Shown here: positions 52,061 to 59,378 of the stretch, in pieces
Numbering within the stretch: the first letter of the stretch is position 1
How the letters are laid out: every line of letters starts with the position of its first letter
NCBI RefSeq assembly: GCF_009372255.1
Contig: NZ_LXGN01000034.1
Span: 115,171-179,170, forward strand
Length of the DNA: 64,000 nt
Direction of reading: 5' to 3'
Source: Acinetobacter guerrae
Lineage (GTDB): Bacteria > Pseudomonadota > Gammaproteobacteria > Pseudomonadales > Moraxellaceae
Notes under the pieces: generated by a model
The model's input: only the letters and a program-made list of their open reading frames with translations
Databases searched by the model: none
What the model was told of the DNA's origin: nothing
Position numbers and translations under genes: made by a program

Positions 52061-52247
52061 GATCACCTACTATTCTCAACCGATCACCATCTACGATGAA
52101 CTTAACGTTAAGCTCAACATAACCATTCGGGTGTGATTCAATCTTGAGTTCCTGTTGTGATACAAGTAATTCACCAGTAATTGCATCATGTAATGCTAGC
52201 GATCCTTTAGAACCTTGCGTTCGTTTTAATACCAGTCTTCTAGACAT
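52011..52247 (-). CDS. Small phage protein (78 aa)
   Basis: A beta-rich protein (MSRRLVLKRTQGSKGSLALH...) with alternating strands (YVELNVKFIVDGDRLRIVGD). GAGGTG precedes the ATG at 52247. The 3' end overlaps the HNH gene by 50 bases. The pattern resembles short phage proteins with an OB-like or SH3-like barrel; function unknown. Confidence 0.65.
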   Translation of the reverse strand: MSRRLVLKRTQGSKGSLALHDAITGELLVSQQELKIESHPNGYVELNVKFIVDGDRLRIVGDHETTDIKAETPNYQDA

Positions 52248-52254
52248 ACTCACC

Positions 52255-52461
52255 TCAATCAATCGTTCTCGATCTTGGCAGTTCGTCTTCCTGTTCGCTT
52301 AGTTGCAACAGGAGTTCGTTGCTCTGTTCCAGTGCTGCCAGAATTATCTGATCCTTGTTCGCTATCTGCTGAATCAGTGTTGTGTTCTGCTCCACTATCT
52401 TCTGCATCAGCGCCAGTAATTCGCTTGATAGCTGCTGCTGTTCGTTCTTTTGCTCGTTCAT
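52255..52461 (-). CDS. Overlapping alternative-frame coiled-coil protein
   Basis: A 68-residue frame that lies inside the gene at 52259-52510 but in another register: MNEQKNEQQQLSSELLALMQ then QIILAALEQSNELLLQLSEQ. It is predicted as an uninterrupted coiled coil with a heptad pattern of Leu/Ile, a pattern not expected of a random shadow frame. The ribosome site is weak. Either this, the longer frame, or both are used. Confidence 0.4.
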   Translation of the reverse strand: MNEQKNEQQQLSSELLALMQKIVEQNTTLIQQIANKDQIILAALEQSNELLLQLSEQEDELPRSRTID

Positions 52462-52510
52462 ATTGCTGTTTAATCCATTCACGCCTTTCTTCACATGATT
52501 TACATGTCAT
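52259..52510 (-). CDS. Small Cys-containing phage protein (83 aa)
   Basis: The start ATG at 52510 overlaps the stop of the NinB-like gene as ATGA, strong evidence for coupled translation. N-terminus: CKSCEERREWIKQQYERAKE (one CxxC pair and a helix), followed by a low-complexity Asp/Ser/Gly/Thr tail and a basic end. The low-complexity tail is the part that overlaps the coiled coil read in the other frame. Confidence 0.6.
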   Translation of the reverse strand: MTCKSCEERREWIKQQYERAKERTAAAIKRITGADAEDSGAEHNTDSADSEQGSDNSGSTGTEQRTPVATKRTGRRTAKIEND

Positions 52511-53001
52511 ACCCTACTCTCCATCACCCACATCAAATCTTCAGGCGTTTCCAACCAACACCCCTGCTTATTACAAAACGCATGAATGTCATTTAGATAC
52601 TCAGTAAATTGCTGAACACTTGCATCAGTCGTGCTTATCAGTTCATTTAGTCCTGCTGCCACTTGGTTATATAACGGATGCTTCTGATCTTTTAATGCTT
52701 TCACTGCATTGAATGTATTTCGATACTGACCCACATCATCACGAAAGTAGATCGTTGCTAAGAATTTACGCTTAAAGAATAAATGCTCATTATCTTTATC
52801 TGTACCTTGATGCTTCGCCCATTGACTGAGCCATTTCCAGTAGAGTTTGTTTTGAGCTTTTGATCTATCTTTGGTGTCTTCTTGAATATGCACAACAAGT
52901 GGCTTACCTTCGCCTGCCGCTCTGCCATGATTTAAATTAAGATAATTGGCGACTCTAGCAACATCATAGTGATTCTGGATTTTGTAGACGACTGGTTCCA
53001 T
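52507..53001 (-). CDS. NinB-like recombination protein
   Basis: A 164-residue protein with the NinB pattern: GKPLVVHIQEDTKDRSKAQN followed by KLYWKWLSQWAKH, then a helical C-terminal region. Lambda NinB (Orf) binds single-stranded DNA and helps recombination by replacing RecFOR. The ATG at 53001 is used, with GAGGT upstream; it overlaps the stop of the previous gene. Confidence 0.8.
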   Translation of the reverse strand: MEPVVYKIQNHYDVARVANYLNLNHGRAAGEGKPLVVHIQEDTKDRSKAQNKLYWKWLSQWAKHQGTDKDNEHLFFKRKFLATIYFRDDVGQYRNTFNAVKALKDQKHPLYNQVAAGLNELISTTDASVQQFTEYLNDIHAFCNKQGCWLETPEDLMWVMESRV

Positions 53002-53279
53002 CAAAATACCTCATTGTTGTACCCAATGTTTAACATCCGATTCGTCTTTCCCAACCACCCATCAAACAAAGCCTCTGACTCTTCTCTATTGCCTAATTTG
53101 AACTGGTCAAATGCTTCATGACAACTGGCGCATAAGCTAACAGTTTTGGAATCACAAGCCTTAATCCCCCTACCCTTGCCGTGCTTTGAGCTATTTGAAT
53201 GTGCCGCCTGACTTGGCCTACCACCACATCGAACACATGGGAATTTCCGAATAGTTGCCAATCGCTTATTGTCGCGCAT
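53001..53279 (-). CDS. YbcO/HNH-like nuclease
   Basis: A 92-residue protein with CVRCG (two Cys), AAHSNSSKHGKGRGIKACDS, and LCASCHEAFDQ; the two CxxC pairs and the His residues form an HNH/treble-clef zinc site as in YbcO (DUF1364) and Ref-type nucleases. It lies in a nin-like region beside NinB, suggesting a role in recombination. Confidence 0.75.
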   Translation of the reverse strand: MRDNKRLATIRKFPCVRCGGRPSQAAHSNSSKHGKGRGIKACDSKTVSLCASCHEAFDQFKLGNREESEALFDGWLGKTNRMLNIGYNNEVF

Positions 53280-53442
53280 CAAGCACTACCCGTAAGTTCT
53301 TAATCCTTTCCCTGAACTGCACAATCTTCCGGTCCACTAAGATCATTTCTTCACGTGAGAGTAATTGGCGAGATAAGCTTTGATACTTGTTCAATTCAGC
53401 AGAATACATTTCGATATTTTTTCTTATTTCTTTTGTGTCCAT
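53266..53442 (-). CDS. Small helical protein (58 aa)
   Basis: MDTKEIRKNIEMYSAELNKY begins a short all-helical protein with many charged residues. The ATG at 53442 with GGGTG upstream is preferred to an upstream reading from 53490. It overlaps the YbcO-like gene by 14 bases and is the first protein gene of the late operon after tRNA-Arg. No function is known. Confidence 0.55.
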   Translation of the reverse strand: MDTKEIRKNIEMYSAELNKYQSLSRQLLSREEMILVDRKIVQFRERIKNLRVVLDARQ

Positions 53443-53537
53443 ACAAACACCCGTCTTTAGCTTAGATGAAGTGAACCTTGCTCGTATCACTTAGATTTGC
53501 CGAGAGCGCTAAGACGCTATTCACTTCTCTAAATTAA

Positions 53538-53615
53538 ATGGCACGCCATGCAGGACTCGAACCTACATCAATCACACTAGAATTATGATGTCTTATCCAA
53601 TTAGACGAATGGCGT
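53538..53615 (-). tRNA. tRNA-Arg (TCT anticodon), prophage-encoded
   Basis: A 78-base tRNA with CCA encoded. The acceptor is ACGCCAT/ATGGCGT; the anticodon stem TCATA/TGTGA (with one G-T pair) holds loop ATTCTAG, anticodon TCT; the T-arm contains GGTTCGAGTCC. It reads AGA/AGG codons. It lies inside the prophage at the head of the late operon, so it is expressed late. Confidence 0.92.
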
Positions 53616-53681
53616 AAAAAGCCCACCAGTGGCAGGGTAAATGTATGCCTATAGCGCTCCATTTGCATTTCTATAAGCAAC

Positions 53682-53710
53682 AAAAAAGCCCATCGAATGG
53701 TGAGCTTTTC
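53682..53710 (-). terminator. Terminator after the Q-like gene (tR'-like)
   Basis: A hairpin (core CCAT/ATGG flanked by GC...GC pairs) is followed on the minus strand by six T. It stands between the Q-like gene and the late operon, the place of the lambda tR' terminator at which Q acts. Confidence 0.65.
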
Positions 53711-53770
53711 AAAATATTTAGTAAATTACTTAAACTTCGTCTACTATAACACAGATTAATGAAAATCCAC

Positions 53771-54217
53771 TTAAGTGTCAAGCACTAACCGCTTATCATG
53801 TCCCGCAAGATAATACCGACCTGCATACACCATATTTCTAATGCTTGATTCAGAATAAACAAATATATTACCCATTTGTTTTTCAGTTAAACCTTCAATC
53901 ATTTTCTTAAGATATAGCTGTACACAGACTTGTGCTGATTTACATATACTTTCATCACTGACAACTGAATTGATTAGTTTATCTATCTGATCGTACTCAT
54001 ATTCATTGATCTGCAAATAAACAAACTTGCCATTACTGCTTCTGCCTGACTTATCATTTTCCCTAACAAGCCAGTATATTGTGTTTACTTCTAGCGAATC
54101 TGGCTCATGACCTCCTTTCATTCGACTAACTGACAAGAATGCAGCATATTGCTTCAACCACTCATCAATAGTGAATCTAGACCAGTCCATTTTCTTTATT
54201 GCTGCTACTGCATTCAT
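53771..54217 (-). CDS. Q-like antitermination protein
   Basis: A 148-residue protein starting MNAVAAIKKMDWSRFTIDEW, with a C-terminal helix-turn-helix-like region (LTEKQMGNIFVYSESSIRNM) in the position of the ArpU/Q-like DNA-binding part. The ATG at 54217, with AGGGG upstream, aligns with the paralogue at 732-1241. It is the last early gene; a terminator and the late operon follow, so it most likely allows RNA polymerase to read through into the late genes. Confidence 0.7.
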   Translation of the reverse strand: MNAVAAIKKMDWSRFTIDEWLKQYAAFLSVSRMKGGHEPDSLEVNTIYWLVRENDKSGRSSNGKFVYLQINEYEYDQIDKLINSVVSDESICKSAQVCVQLYLKKMIEGLTEKQMGNIFVYSESSIRNMVYAGRYYLAGHDKRLVLDT

Positions 54218-54227
54218 GCCTTTCCCC

Positions 54228-54665
54228 TTATGCTGCTTCAAGCATCAAATACTTCTTAATTTCGTTAATCGCCTCATCTGCACCGAAGCAGACTTTGCAC
54301 AGATAACCCTGCGCCTCTAATCGCTGAATCATGATTTGCTGGCTTGGCTGCAACTTCCCTTTTTGTGCTTTCAATTCAATCCATAACCCATGAGCTTGAC
54401 CATTAGGAACAATGAGCTGTAAATCTGGTACACCTGCCTTTACTCCCATCTTTTTAAGCTTCGTCGCTTCAATGATATTTCTTGACCCACCATTGGGAAT
54501 GTGAAATAAATAATCACTCAACCGTCCGTCTTTGAACTTCACTCGATGCGCCCATGACATGACTGTGATTTGCTCTTGATCTTCGGTCGGCACACGATTG
54601 AACTTCTTAGAACGCGCAATCTTTTTTGATTGAATGCGTTGAGCTTCTTTGAATGTTGTATTCAT
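54228..54665 (-). CDS. VRR-NUC nuclease
   Basis: A 145-residue nuclease of the PD-(D/E)xK superfamily. Features: an N-terminal basic segment, FHIPNGGSRNIIEATKLKKM, the catalytic GVPDLQLIV (D) and WIELKAQKGKLQPSQ (ExK), then AQGYLCKVCFGADEAI. VRR-NUC proteins cut branched or flap DNA; phage copies act in recombination or repair. Confidence 0.92.
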   Translation of the reverse strand: MNTTFKEAQRIQSKKIARSKKFNRVPTEDQEQITVMSWAHRVKFKDGRLSDYLFHIPNGGSRNIIEATKLKKMGVKAGVPDLQLIVPNGQAHGLWIELKAQKGKLQPSQQIMIQRLEAQGYLCKVCFGADEAINEIKKYLMLEAA

Positions 54666-54886
54666 GATTCACCTACTCTTTCAATGACTGTTTTGATTGC
54701 TTTAAGCGTCATATCCTGATCAACTGGATTGATCAAAAGACTTTCGATTGCTTCACATTTGCGTTTATATTTTTCAGCTCTTGCCGCATGATGCTTATAT
54801 TTCTTATCAAGACCCTCATTAAATTGAAGCAATTCAGCGTGCTCTTTTTGAAGCTGCTCAAGTGTCATCTGCATGTATTCGCTCAT
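54662..54886 (-). CDS. Small coiled-coil phage protein (74 aa)
   Basis: MSEYMQMTLEQLQKEHAELL begins a helical, highly charged protein with heptad character. It overlaps both neighbours by 4 bases and so is translationally coupled in the early operon. Function not recognised. Confidence 0.65.
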   Translation of the reverse strand: MSEYMQMTLEQLQKEHAELLQFNEGLDKKYKHHAARAEKYKRKCEAIESLLINPVDQDMTLKAIKTVIERVGES

Positions 54887-55347
54887 ACTTCACCGCCTTT
54901 GAGTGCTTGCGCTAAAGACTTAAATGTTCGAATCATGGCCATTTGTAGAAACTCATGATTACCACGCATATCCTCCTCCACATACCGTGAAGCATGTTGA
55001 GTCTCTTTTAATGCTGCATCCACCCGCGCCTGCAACTCATCAACTTTCGCATTAGCTAAAACGAAAGATCGTTCCATTGCTGCAATAGTGAAATTCCTTC
55101 CTTCTATTTGTTTTAGTTTTTCCTGAATAATATTTTTCACTCCCTTCTTGTAAGCAGCATGATCAAGTCTCAATTTCTCATTATTTTGATTAAGTTCATC
55201 AATCCGCTTTTGCTGTTCTTGCCACCCAACAACAAAAAACGAGTAGCACATTCTTGTTGGTTGAGATGAATATTCACCTGTTTCATCTTTACTGAGATCA
55301 ACACATGAATTACTGAATACTCTCTCAAACGCTTCACGACTATTCAT
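54883..55347 (-). CDS. Coiled-coil early phage protein (154 aa)
   Basis: MNSREAFERVFSNSCVDLSK starts the protein, followed by FFVVGWQEQQKRIDELNQNN and a long coiled coil to about residue 130. This pattern (short N-terminal domain, W-Q-x-R-I-DELxxxN) is common among phage early-region proteins of unknown role. It overlaps the next gene by 4 bases. Confidence 0.65.
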   Translation of the reverse strand: MNSREAFERVFSNSCVDLSKDETGEYSSQPTRMCYSFFVVGWQEQQKRIDELNQNNEKLRLDHAAYKKGVKNIIQEKLKQIEGRNFTIAAMERSFVLANAKVDELQARVDAALKETQHASRYVEEDMRGNHEFLQMAMIRTFKSLAQALKGGEV

Positions 55348-55350
55348 TTC

Positions 55351-55551
55351 TTAATTCCTTTTAATGCTGTTCCATTTATTCTTTGACTTAGCAACACTAT
55401 TTGTCACAATCTCAAAACCACAATCACCACAAGACACGGCGGATTGCTCGTTGTTACCATCTTCGTGACAGTAGTCACTTCCACATTCAGGGCATGGTAA
55501 AAGTGATTGCATGTATTCAGCATCAGTAAACTTTTGTTTTTTCTTACTCAT
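55351..55551 (-). CDS. Lar-like zinc-ribbon protein
   Basis: A 66-residue protein with two CxxC pairs: LLPCPECGSDYC near residue 18 and VSCGDCGFEI about 22 residues later, ending in KNKWNSI. The CPxCG...C.xCG...WN layout is that of Lar-type restriction alleviation proteins, which protect phage DNA from host type I restriction. The start at 55551 overlaps the stop of the previous gene by 8 bases. The function is inferred from the family only. Confidence 0.65.
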   Translation of the reverse strand: MSKKKQKFTDAEYMQSLLPCPECGSDYCHEDGNNEQSAVSCGDCGFEIVTNSVAKSKNKWNSIKRN

Positions 55552-55867
55552 CTTTAAGCCCCTGTTCGATGCGTTGGATGGCTTTTTTCCAATCAACAAT
55601 ATGTTTATCTCGCTGAAATGGAGATTGCTTAACCACTCTTTTCGCATAGGACAACCCACCAACCCCATCAACCAACTCAAAATCAGCAATGGCTTGTTTG
55701 ATTTCTAAAAGATGAACTGAGTAATGCCCCGTCATATTTGGAAAGCTCATAACAGAGCAATGATATTGATCTCTACTTATCCAAAAATTAGCCCACTCTG
55801 GCGCACCATCTAAAATCGCTTTCGCTTTCTCAATCCCAAACTCTGCTACAAATTTATGTGCTTTCAT
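55544..55867 (-). CDS. Early phage protein (107 aa)
   Basis: MKAHKFVAEFGIEKAKAILD begins this soluble protein; AYxVxLxxIKQAIADFE-like text and WKKAIQRIEQGL follow. The pattern is familiar from Acinetobacter phage early genes but has no known function. The ATG at 55867 is used. Confidence 0.6.
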   Translation of the reverse strand: MKAHKFVAEFGIEKAKAILDGAPEWANFWISRDQYHCSVMSFPNMTGHYSVHLLEIKQAIADFELVDGVGGLSYAKRVVKQSPFQRDKHIVDWKKAIQRIEQGLKDE

Positions 55868-56204
55868 GCTTAACGCCCTCAATTGCCCGCATCCCCTTTT
55901 TCATCATTTCAAATTGGGTTTTAGAGCATGGTGTTTTTCGATTTTTGATTAACCCTATCTTTGTGCTCGAACAATTCATGTAATTCGCCAAATCCAAAGT
56001 TCGACCTAATTTCGCATCTAGCCAGTCACTTAGTTCTTTTGCTTGTTCTTCGGTTAATCTCGGCATCTGAGTTTGAGTTTTTGCCCTGCCACGCAACTTG
56101 ACTTCCCGATTATTAAACTTTTGCTTCGGTGCAATACCAGTGAATCCCTGAATCACTGTAATTTTGTTGCCCTGTGCCAACCATTCTTCTACCGTTGTTG
56201 TCAT
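55854..56204 (-). CDS. Early phage protein, possible DNA-binding (116 aa)
   Basis: MTTTVEEWLAQGNKITVIQG is followed by a basic stretch (VKLRGRAKTQTQMPRL) and then a helical region, LSDWLDAKLGRTLDLANYMN, with CSSTKIGLIKNRKTPCSKTQFEM. The last part looks like a small helix-turn-helix. It overlaps the next gene by 14 bases. Function unknown. Confidence 0.65.
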   Translation of the reverse strand: MTTTVEEWLAQGNKITVIQGFTGIAPKQKFNNREVKLRGRAKTQTQMPRLTEEQAKELSDWLDAKLGRTLDLANYMNCSSTKIGLIKNRKTPCSKTQFEMMKKGMRAIEGVKHEST

Positions 56205-56440
56205 GGCTTATCTCCAAACAATCGCTTAGTTTTCTCGCTTGCAAAATATAATTTGTCGTGACCAACCCTTTTAAAGTAAAGCCACCCTGACTCGCTCAAA
56301 GACTTACAAAGTCTCTGCGCAGTGCGCTTACTAACACCAAGCTTAAGTTCAACTTCCTCGATGTTTAGGGCTTTATCTGTTTCAGCAAACTGACTCAAAA
56401 CAAAAATAATATTGTCAAATATTTCTACGTAATTACTCAT
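56201..56440 (-). CDS. Small winged-helix/DeoR-like protein (79 aa)
   Basis: A 79-residue protein with a helix-turn-helix (NIEEVELKLGVSKRTAQRLCKSLSESG) and a wing (WLYFKRVGHDKLYF). It overlaps dnaB by 4 bases and lies between replication and accessory genes; it may be a regulator or a replication accessory. Confidence 0.7.
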   Translation of the reverse strand: MSNYVEIFDNIIFVLSQFAETDKALNIEEVELKLGVSKRTAQRLCKSLSESGWLYFKRVGHDKLYFASEKTKRLFGDKP

Positions 56441-57810
56441 GCCGCACCTCCTTGCATTTCTAGGCTTTCGTAATACTCAGGACTTAAATCAAGGAATGTT
56501 GATCTTGCTAAGTCGGTTGCTAATCTCACCGTTCCAATCGACCCATTACGCGCTTTACCAATGATAATTTCTGCTGTGCCCGCCTCTTTAGACTCTTTTG
56601 TGTAGACTTCATCGCGGTAAATAAACATGATGATGTCTGCATCCTGCTCCAGATCACCTGATTCTTTTAAATCAGAATTCATTGGCCGCTTGTTTGGTCT
56701 GTTTTCAAGATTTCGATTAAGCTGAGCCAATGCAAAAACAGGGCATTCAAAATCACCTGCAATGCGCTTTAATTCTGTTGAGATTTCACCGATATCTTTG
56801 TCGGAGCGACCAAAATTGTTTTTAGAGAGTGGGGTTACTCTTTGGATGTAATCCACAAAGATTGCACCAACCTTTCCATATTTGGTCTGCACTTTCTTTG
56901 CTGACCGACGAATACTCGCCACAGTGGCACGGTTGTTGTCATCAATCATTAGCGGTGCTTTTTCAAGAACATTGGCTGCTGTGTTGATGTTTTTAAAATC
57001 ATCGCTATTTGGGTTAATTTGACCTGTGAGGACTTTTCTAAGCTCAACCCCTCCAATCCCGCTAATCAAGCGCTGTGCAATCTGATGGCCTCGCATTTCA
57101 ATTGAACAAAACAACACTGGCAATGATTGATTAATCATCATGTCTGCCGCCAAGTTCTGTGCGAATGTTGTTTTACCCATGCTTGGGCGCGCACCAATGA
57201 TGACTAAATCGCCTTTCCCAATTTCACCTAGTTTGTTATCCAGCGCTGTAAATCCAGTGCGAATTCCACCGTCAAAAGGCACACCCGCATGCAAGGCTTG
57301 GTGACGATGAATAAACTCACTGATAGCGACTTTTGAAAATTCATGTGCATGTTTGAGTTTTTCATCGCCCGCACCCAAATCAAGATTTTGGATTAAGCTT
57401 TGAGCCTTGCTTACTGCTGTTTCTGCGGTATGAGTGACCATATCCACAGCAATTGAATTAATCAGCTTACTGGTGTCGTGCAAGCGTCTGCGAGCTGATA
57501 AATCTTTGAGCTTTGCAAGATGCGTTTCAAACATCAAGGCTGTTGCGGTACGACTGTTCAAATCGATGAGGTATTGTTCAGGAATCTCTTTTTCCTGATG
57601 ATTGTTTTTGATCAAATCCCAAATTGTGATGAAATCAAAGCTTTCGCCTTTTCGGTGTTGATCAAGAATGTGATTAAAAATAATTTGATGGCGACCTGCG
57701 TAAAAATCAGAAATTTCAACTTGCTCAACAAGCGTGTCCGCATAAGACTCTGAACTCATGATCGACATCAGGATGATTTGCTCAGATGGGATTGAGTGTA
57801 ATTCGCTCAT
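56437..57810 (-). CDS. dnaB: Replicative DNA helicase, DnaB family
   Basis: A 457-residue phage DnaB. N-terminal domain about 8-110 (EQIILMSIMSSESYADTLVE), Walker A GARPSMGKTTF at about 206-216, Walker B AIFVDYIQRV, then AQLNRNLENRPNKRPMNSDL and EQDADIIMFIYRDEVY. It overlaps the replication initiator gene by 4 bases, so initiator and helicase are made together. It is distinct from, but related to, the dnaB of the remnant at 1862-3256. Confidence 0.95.
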   Translation of the reverse strand: MSELHSIPSEQIILMSIMSSESYADTLVEQVEISDFYAGRHQIIFNHILDQHRKGESFDFITIWDLIKNNHQEKEIPEQYLIDLNSRTATALMFETHLAKLKDLSARRRLHDTSKLINSIAVDMVTHTAETAVSKAQSLIQNLDLGAGDEKLKHAHEFSKVAISEFIHRHQALHAGVPFDGGIRTGFTALDNKLGEIGKGDLVIIGARPSMGKTTFAQNLAADMMINQSLPVLFCSIEMRGHQIAQRLISGIGGVELRKVLTGQINPNSDDFKNINTAANVLEKAPLMIDDNNRATVASIRRSAKKVQTKYGKVGAIFVDYIQRVTPLSKNNFGRSDKDIGEISTELKRIAGDFECPVFALAQLNRNLENRPNKRPMNSDLKESGDLEQDADIIMFIYRDEVYTKESKEAGTAEIIIGKARNGSIGTVRLATDLARSTFLDLSPEYYESLEMQGGAA

Positions 57811-58712
57811 GCGTTCACCCCTTTGAATTTTTTAGCCACGCCTTTGAATTGAGGTTGTGTTTCTTGTTCAGCATGGGTTGTTTGCTCGGTTTGTGGTTGT
57901 TCAAGCGCAGCTAATTCGCTGGCGGTTTCCTGCCAATTCCATGAAGCCTTGAATGTTTCCCATCCTCGAACCACGATGATTTGAAATGCAAGCTCTGGTG
58001 TGATTTTGGCTTCCTTGGCTTGTTTGACAACCATGTCGACCATACGATCTGTAATCGTTTTATGTTTTTTTGTCTTCAAAGAGATGTATTCGGATGCTGT
58101 TTTTTCAGATACACCTTTTTCGACAAGATATTTTTTTGGTGAGAATTTTTCTGTTTTTTGGCTTTGGGTTTCGCTTGGCGCGTCAGCACAAATAATATCT
58201 GAAGTATTCTCTGTGTATTCTCTGTATGTATTCTCTGTATTAGATGGGCTGATTTGTGCATTCAGTATGGCGGAATTGTGCATACAGTCTGGCGCATCTG
58301 TGCATTCAGTATGTACGTTTGGTGCATTCAGTATGGCGGAATTGTGCATACTATTAATATCAATACTTTCGGAGTATTCAACCAATGCTTTGTAGAGATT
58401 TTCACGCTCAACTTTGAAGTAAACGCGACGCGGCACTCCTTCTTTCTTTTCAGAAAGAAACCCCAAGCTTTTTAGGGTTTTACGAGCTGTCTCTTGCTCT
58501 CTGCGTGTCATACCAGTTTCGAGTGTCCACTCATGGTGGGTTTTGTAGATCCAGCCATCACTGTTTTTAGTGCGTGATGTCCAGTAGACCAATTGTGAAA
58601 GCATGAGTGCGCCATTGATTCCACAACCTATGAATACATAGTGTTTATTGAATGCAATTGGTTGCTCGTTCATAGCTTCAATCAACTTAATAATTGGAAG
58701 GTTTCTAGTCAC
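57807..58712 (-). CDS. Phage replication initiator (helicase-loading type)
   Basis: A 301-residue protein. The N-terminal 110 residues form a winged helix domain (INGALMLSQLVYWTSRTKNS, HHEWTLETGMTRREQETARK, LKSLGFLSEK), as in phage replisome organisers. The middle has a repeated MHNSAILNA motif (two copies) encoded by DNA repeats; the C-terminal part is a helical domain that may contact DnaB. The start is GTG at 58712, overlapping the upstream stop as GTGA. Like lambda O, its coding region seems to contain the origin. Confidence 0.82.
   Translation of the reverse strand: MTRNLPIIKLIEAMNEQPIAFNKHYVFIGCGINGALMLSQLVYWTSRTKNSDGWIYKTHHEWTLETGMTRREQETARKTLKSLGFLSEKKEGVPRRVYFKVERENLYKALVEYSESIDINSMHNSAILNAPNVHTECTDAPDCMHNSAILNAQISPSNTENTYREYTENTSDIICADAPSETQSQKTEKFSPKKYLVEKGVSEKTASEYISLKTKKHKTITDRMVDMVVKQAKEAKITPELAFQIIVVRGWETFKASWNWQETASELAALEQPQTEQTTHAEQETQPQFKGVAKKFKGVNA
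58256..58351. repeat. Iteron-like repeats in the initiator gene (possible origin)
   Basis: A 30-base sequence occurs twice without mismatch (58256-58285 and 58322-58351), and its first 14 bases, GTGCATTCAGTATG, occur a third time at 58300-58313. Each long copy begins GTGCATTC and ends TTGTGCATAC. Short spaced repeats inside the initiator gene are the pattern of the lambda ori within gene O. Confidence 0.65.
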
Positions 58713-58858
58713 GCAGCACCTCTCTTATTGAAGTGCCGCTCAAGTACAGCAAAAAAATCAACTTTTACTGACTGTGCATAATTGTCTGGTACTGGTTGCA
58801 AATTGAGAGCTTTGCGTCTCTGCTTTACCAATTGGGCTAACGTCATTTTCATAGTCAT
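58709..58858 (-). CDS. Small basic protein before the initiator (49 aa)
   Basis: A 49-residue frame whose ATG at 58858 overlaps the upstream stop as TGATG and whose stop overlaps the GTG of the initiator, so both sides are translationally coupled: KMTLAQLVKQRRKALNLQPV then VDFFAVLERHFNKRGAA. It is basic and helical; function unknown. Confidence 0.65.
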   Translation of the reverse strand: MTMKMTLAQLVKQRRKALNLQPVPDNYAQSVKVDFFAVLERHFNKRGAA

Positions 58859-59076
58859 CACCCGTCGATCCGAATATTGAATACGACCGAAAGCCCCCCC
58901 CAGAGAGGTCCGTCATATGCCTTCAGCTCTTTACGAATCTGGCTTTCAATATCTTTTTTAGTGAAACGTTGGTAGCGCATAGGGCTTTTCAGGATTTTCT
59001 TGCCATTCTGGAATGCCTCTACCGTCACTGTGCGATTGGCAAAATTTACTTCAGTAATTTGAGCTTGAACTGTCAT
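58858..59076 (-). CDS. Small early phage protein (72 aa)
   Basis: MTVQAQITEVNFANRTVTVE and then PMRYQRFTKKDIESQIRKEL, ending in GGLSVVFNIRIDG. Predicted as a small alpha/beta protein. It overlaps both neighbours by 1-4 bases in the early operon. Function unknown. Confidence 0.65.
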   Translation of the reverse strand: MTVQAQITEVNFANRTVTVEAFQNGKKILKSPMRYQRFTKKDIESQIRKELKAYDGPLWGGLSVVFNIRIDG

Positions 59077-59330
59077 GATATTTCCCCCATCGCCATTTCC
59101 GCCTCAGTCAAATGGCGTTTGGCGTTGAGTTCTGCGACTTTTGCGTGACGGATTTGAAAATTCAAACGACCATAAAACAATGAGTCGATACCTTTAAGGT
59201 GAAACAGTCTTTTTGATCTTCCAACAATTTCAAACAGATTGTCGTAGTCATCTTCCTCAACCATTACAACCACATCGCCGACTAAAAATTCCCGATTGTC
59301 TTCGTTTTGCTGTTCTGTTAAATTAACCAT
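59073..59330 (-). CDS. Small acidic early phage protein (85 aa)
   Basis: MVNLTEQQNEDNREFLVGDV begins an acidic protein with a beta-rich GDVVVMVEEDDYDNLFEIVG segment, like small SH3-like phage proteins. It is coupled to the next gene by a 4-base overlap. No function is known. Confidence 0.65.
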   Translation of the reverse strand: MVNLTEQQNEDNREFLVGDVVVMVEEDDYDNLFEIVGRSKRLFHLKGIDSLFYGRLNFQIRHAKVAELNAKRHLTEAEMAMGEIS

Positions 59331-59378
59331 GTTCTTTGGTTCCTAAATTGATGAACGCCTAAAGCCTGATGTAAGAGA

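Noticed and set aside
58256..58351. CRISPR-like reading of the 30-base repeats
   Set aside because: Only two full copies and one partial copy with unequal, short gaps, all inside a coding region and without cas genes.
58000..58475. Plus-strand frames over the initiator gene, one Cys/Ile-rich with repeated segments
   Set aside because: The repeated peptides arise from the iteron DNA repeats read antisense; no start signal is present.
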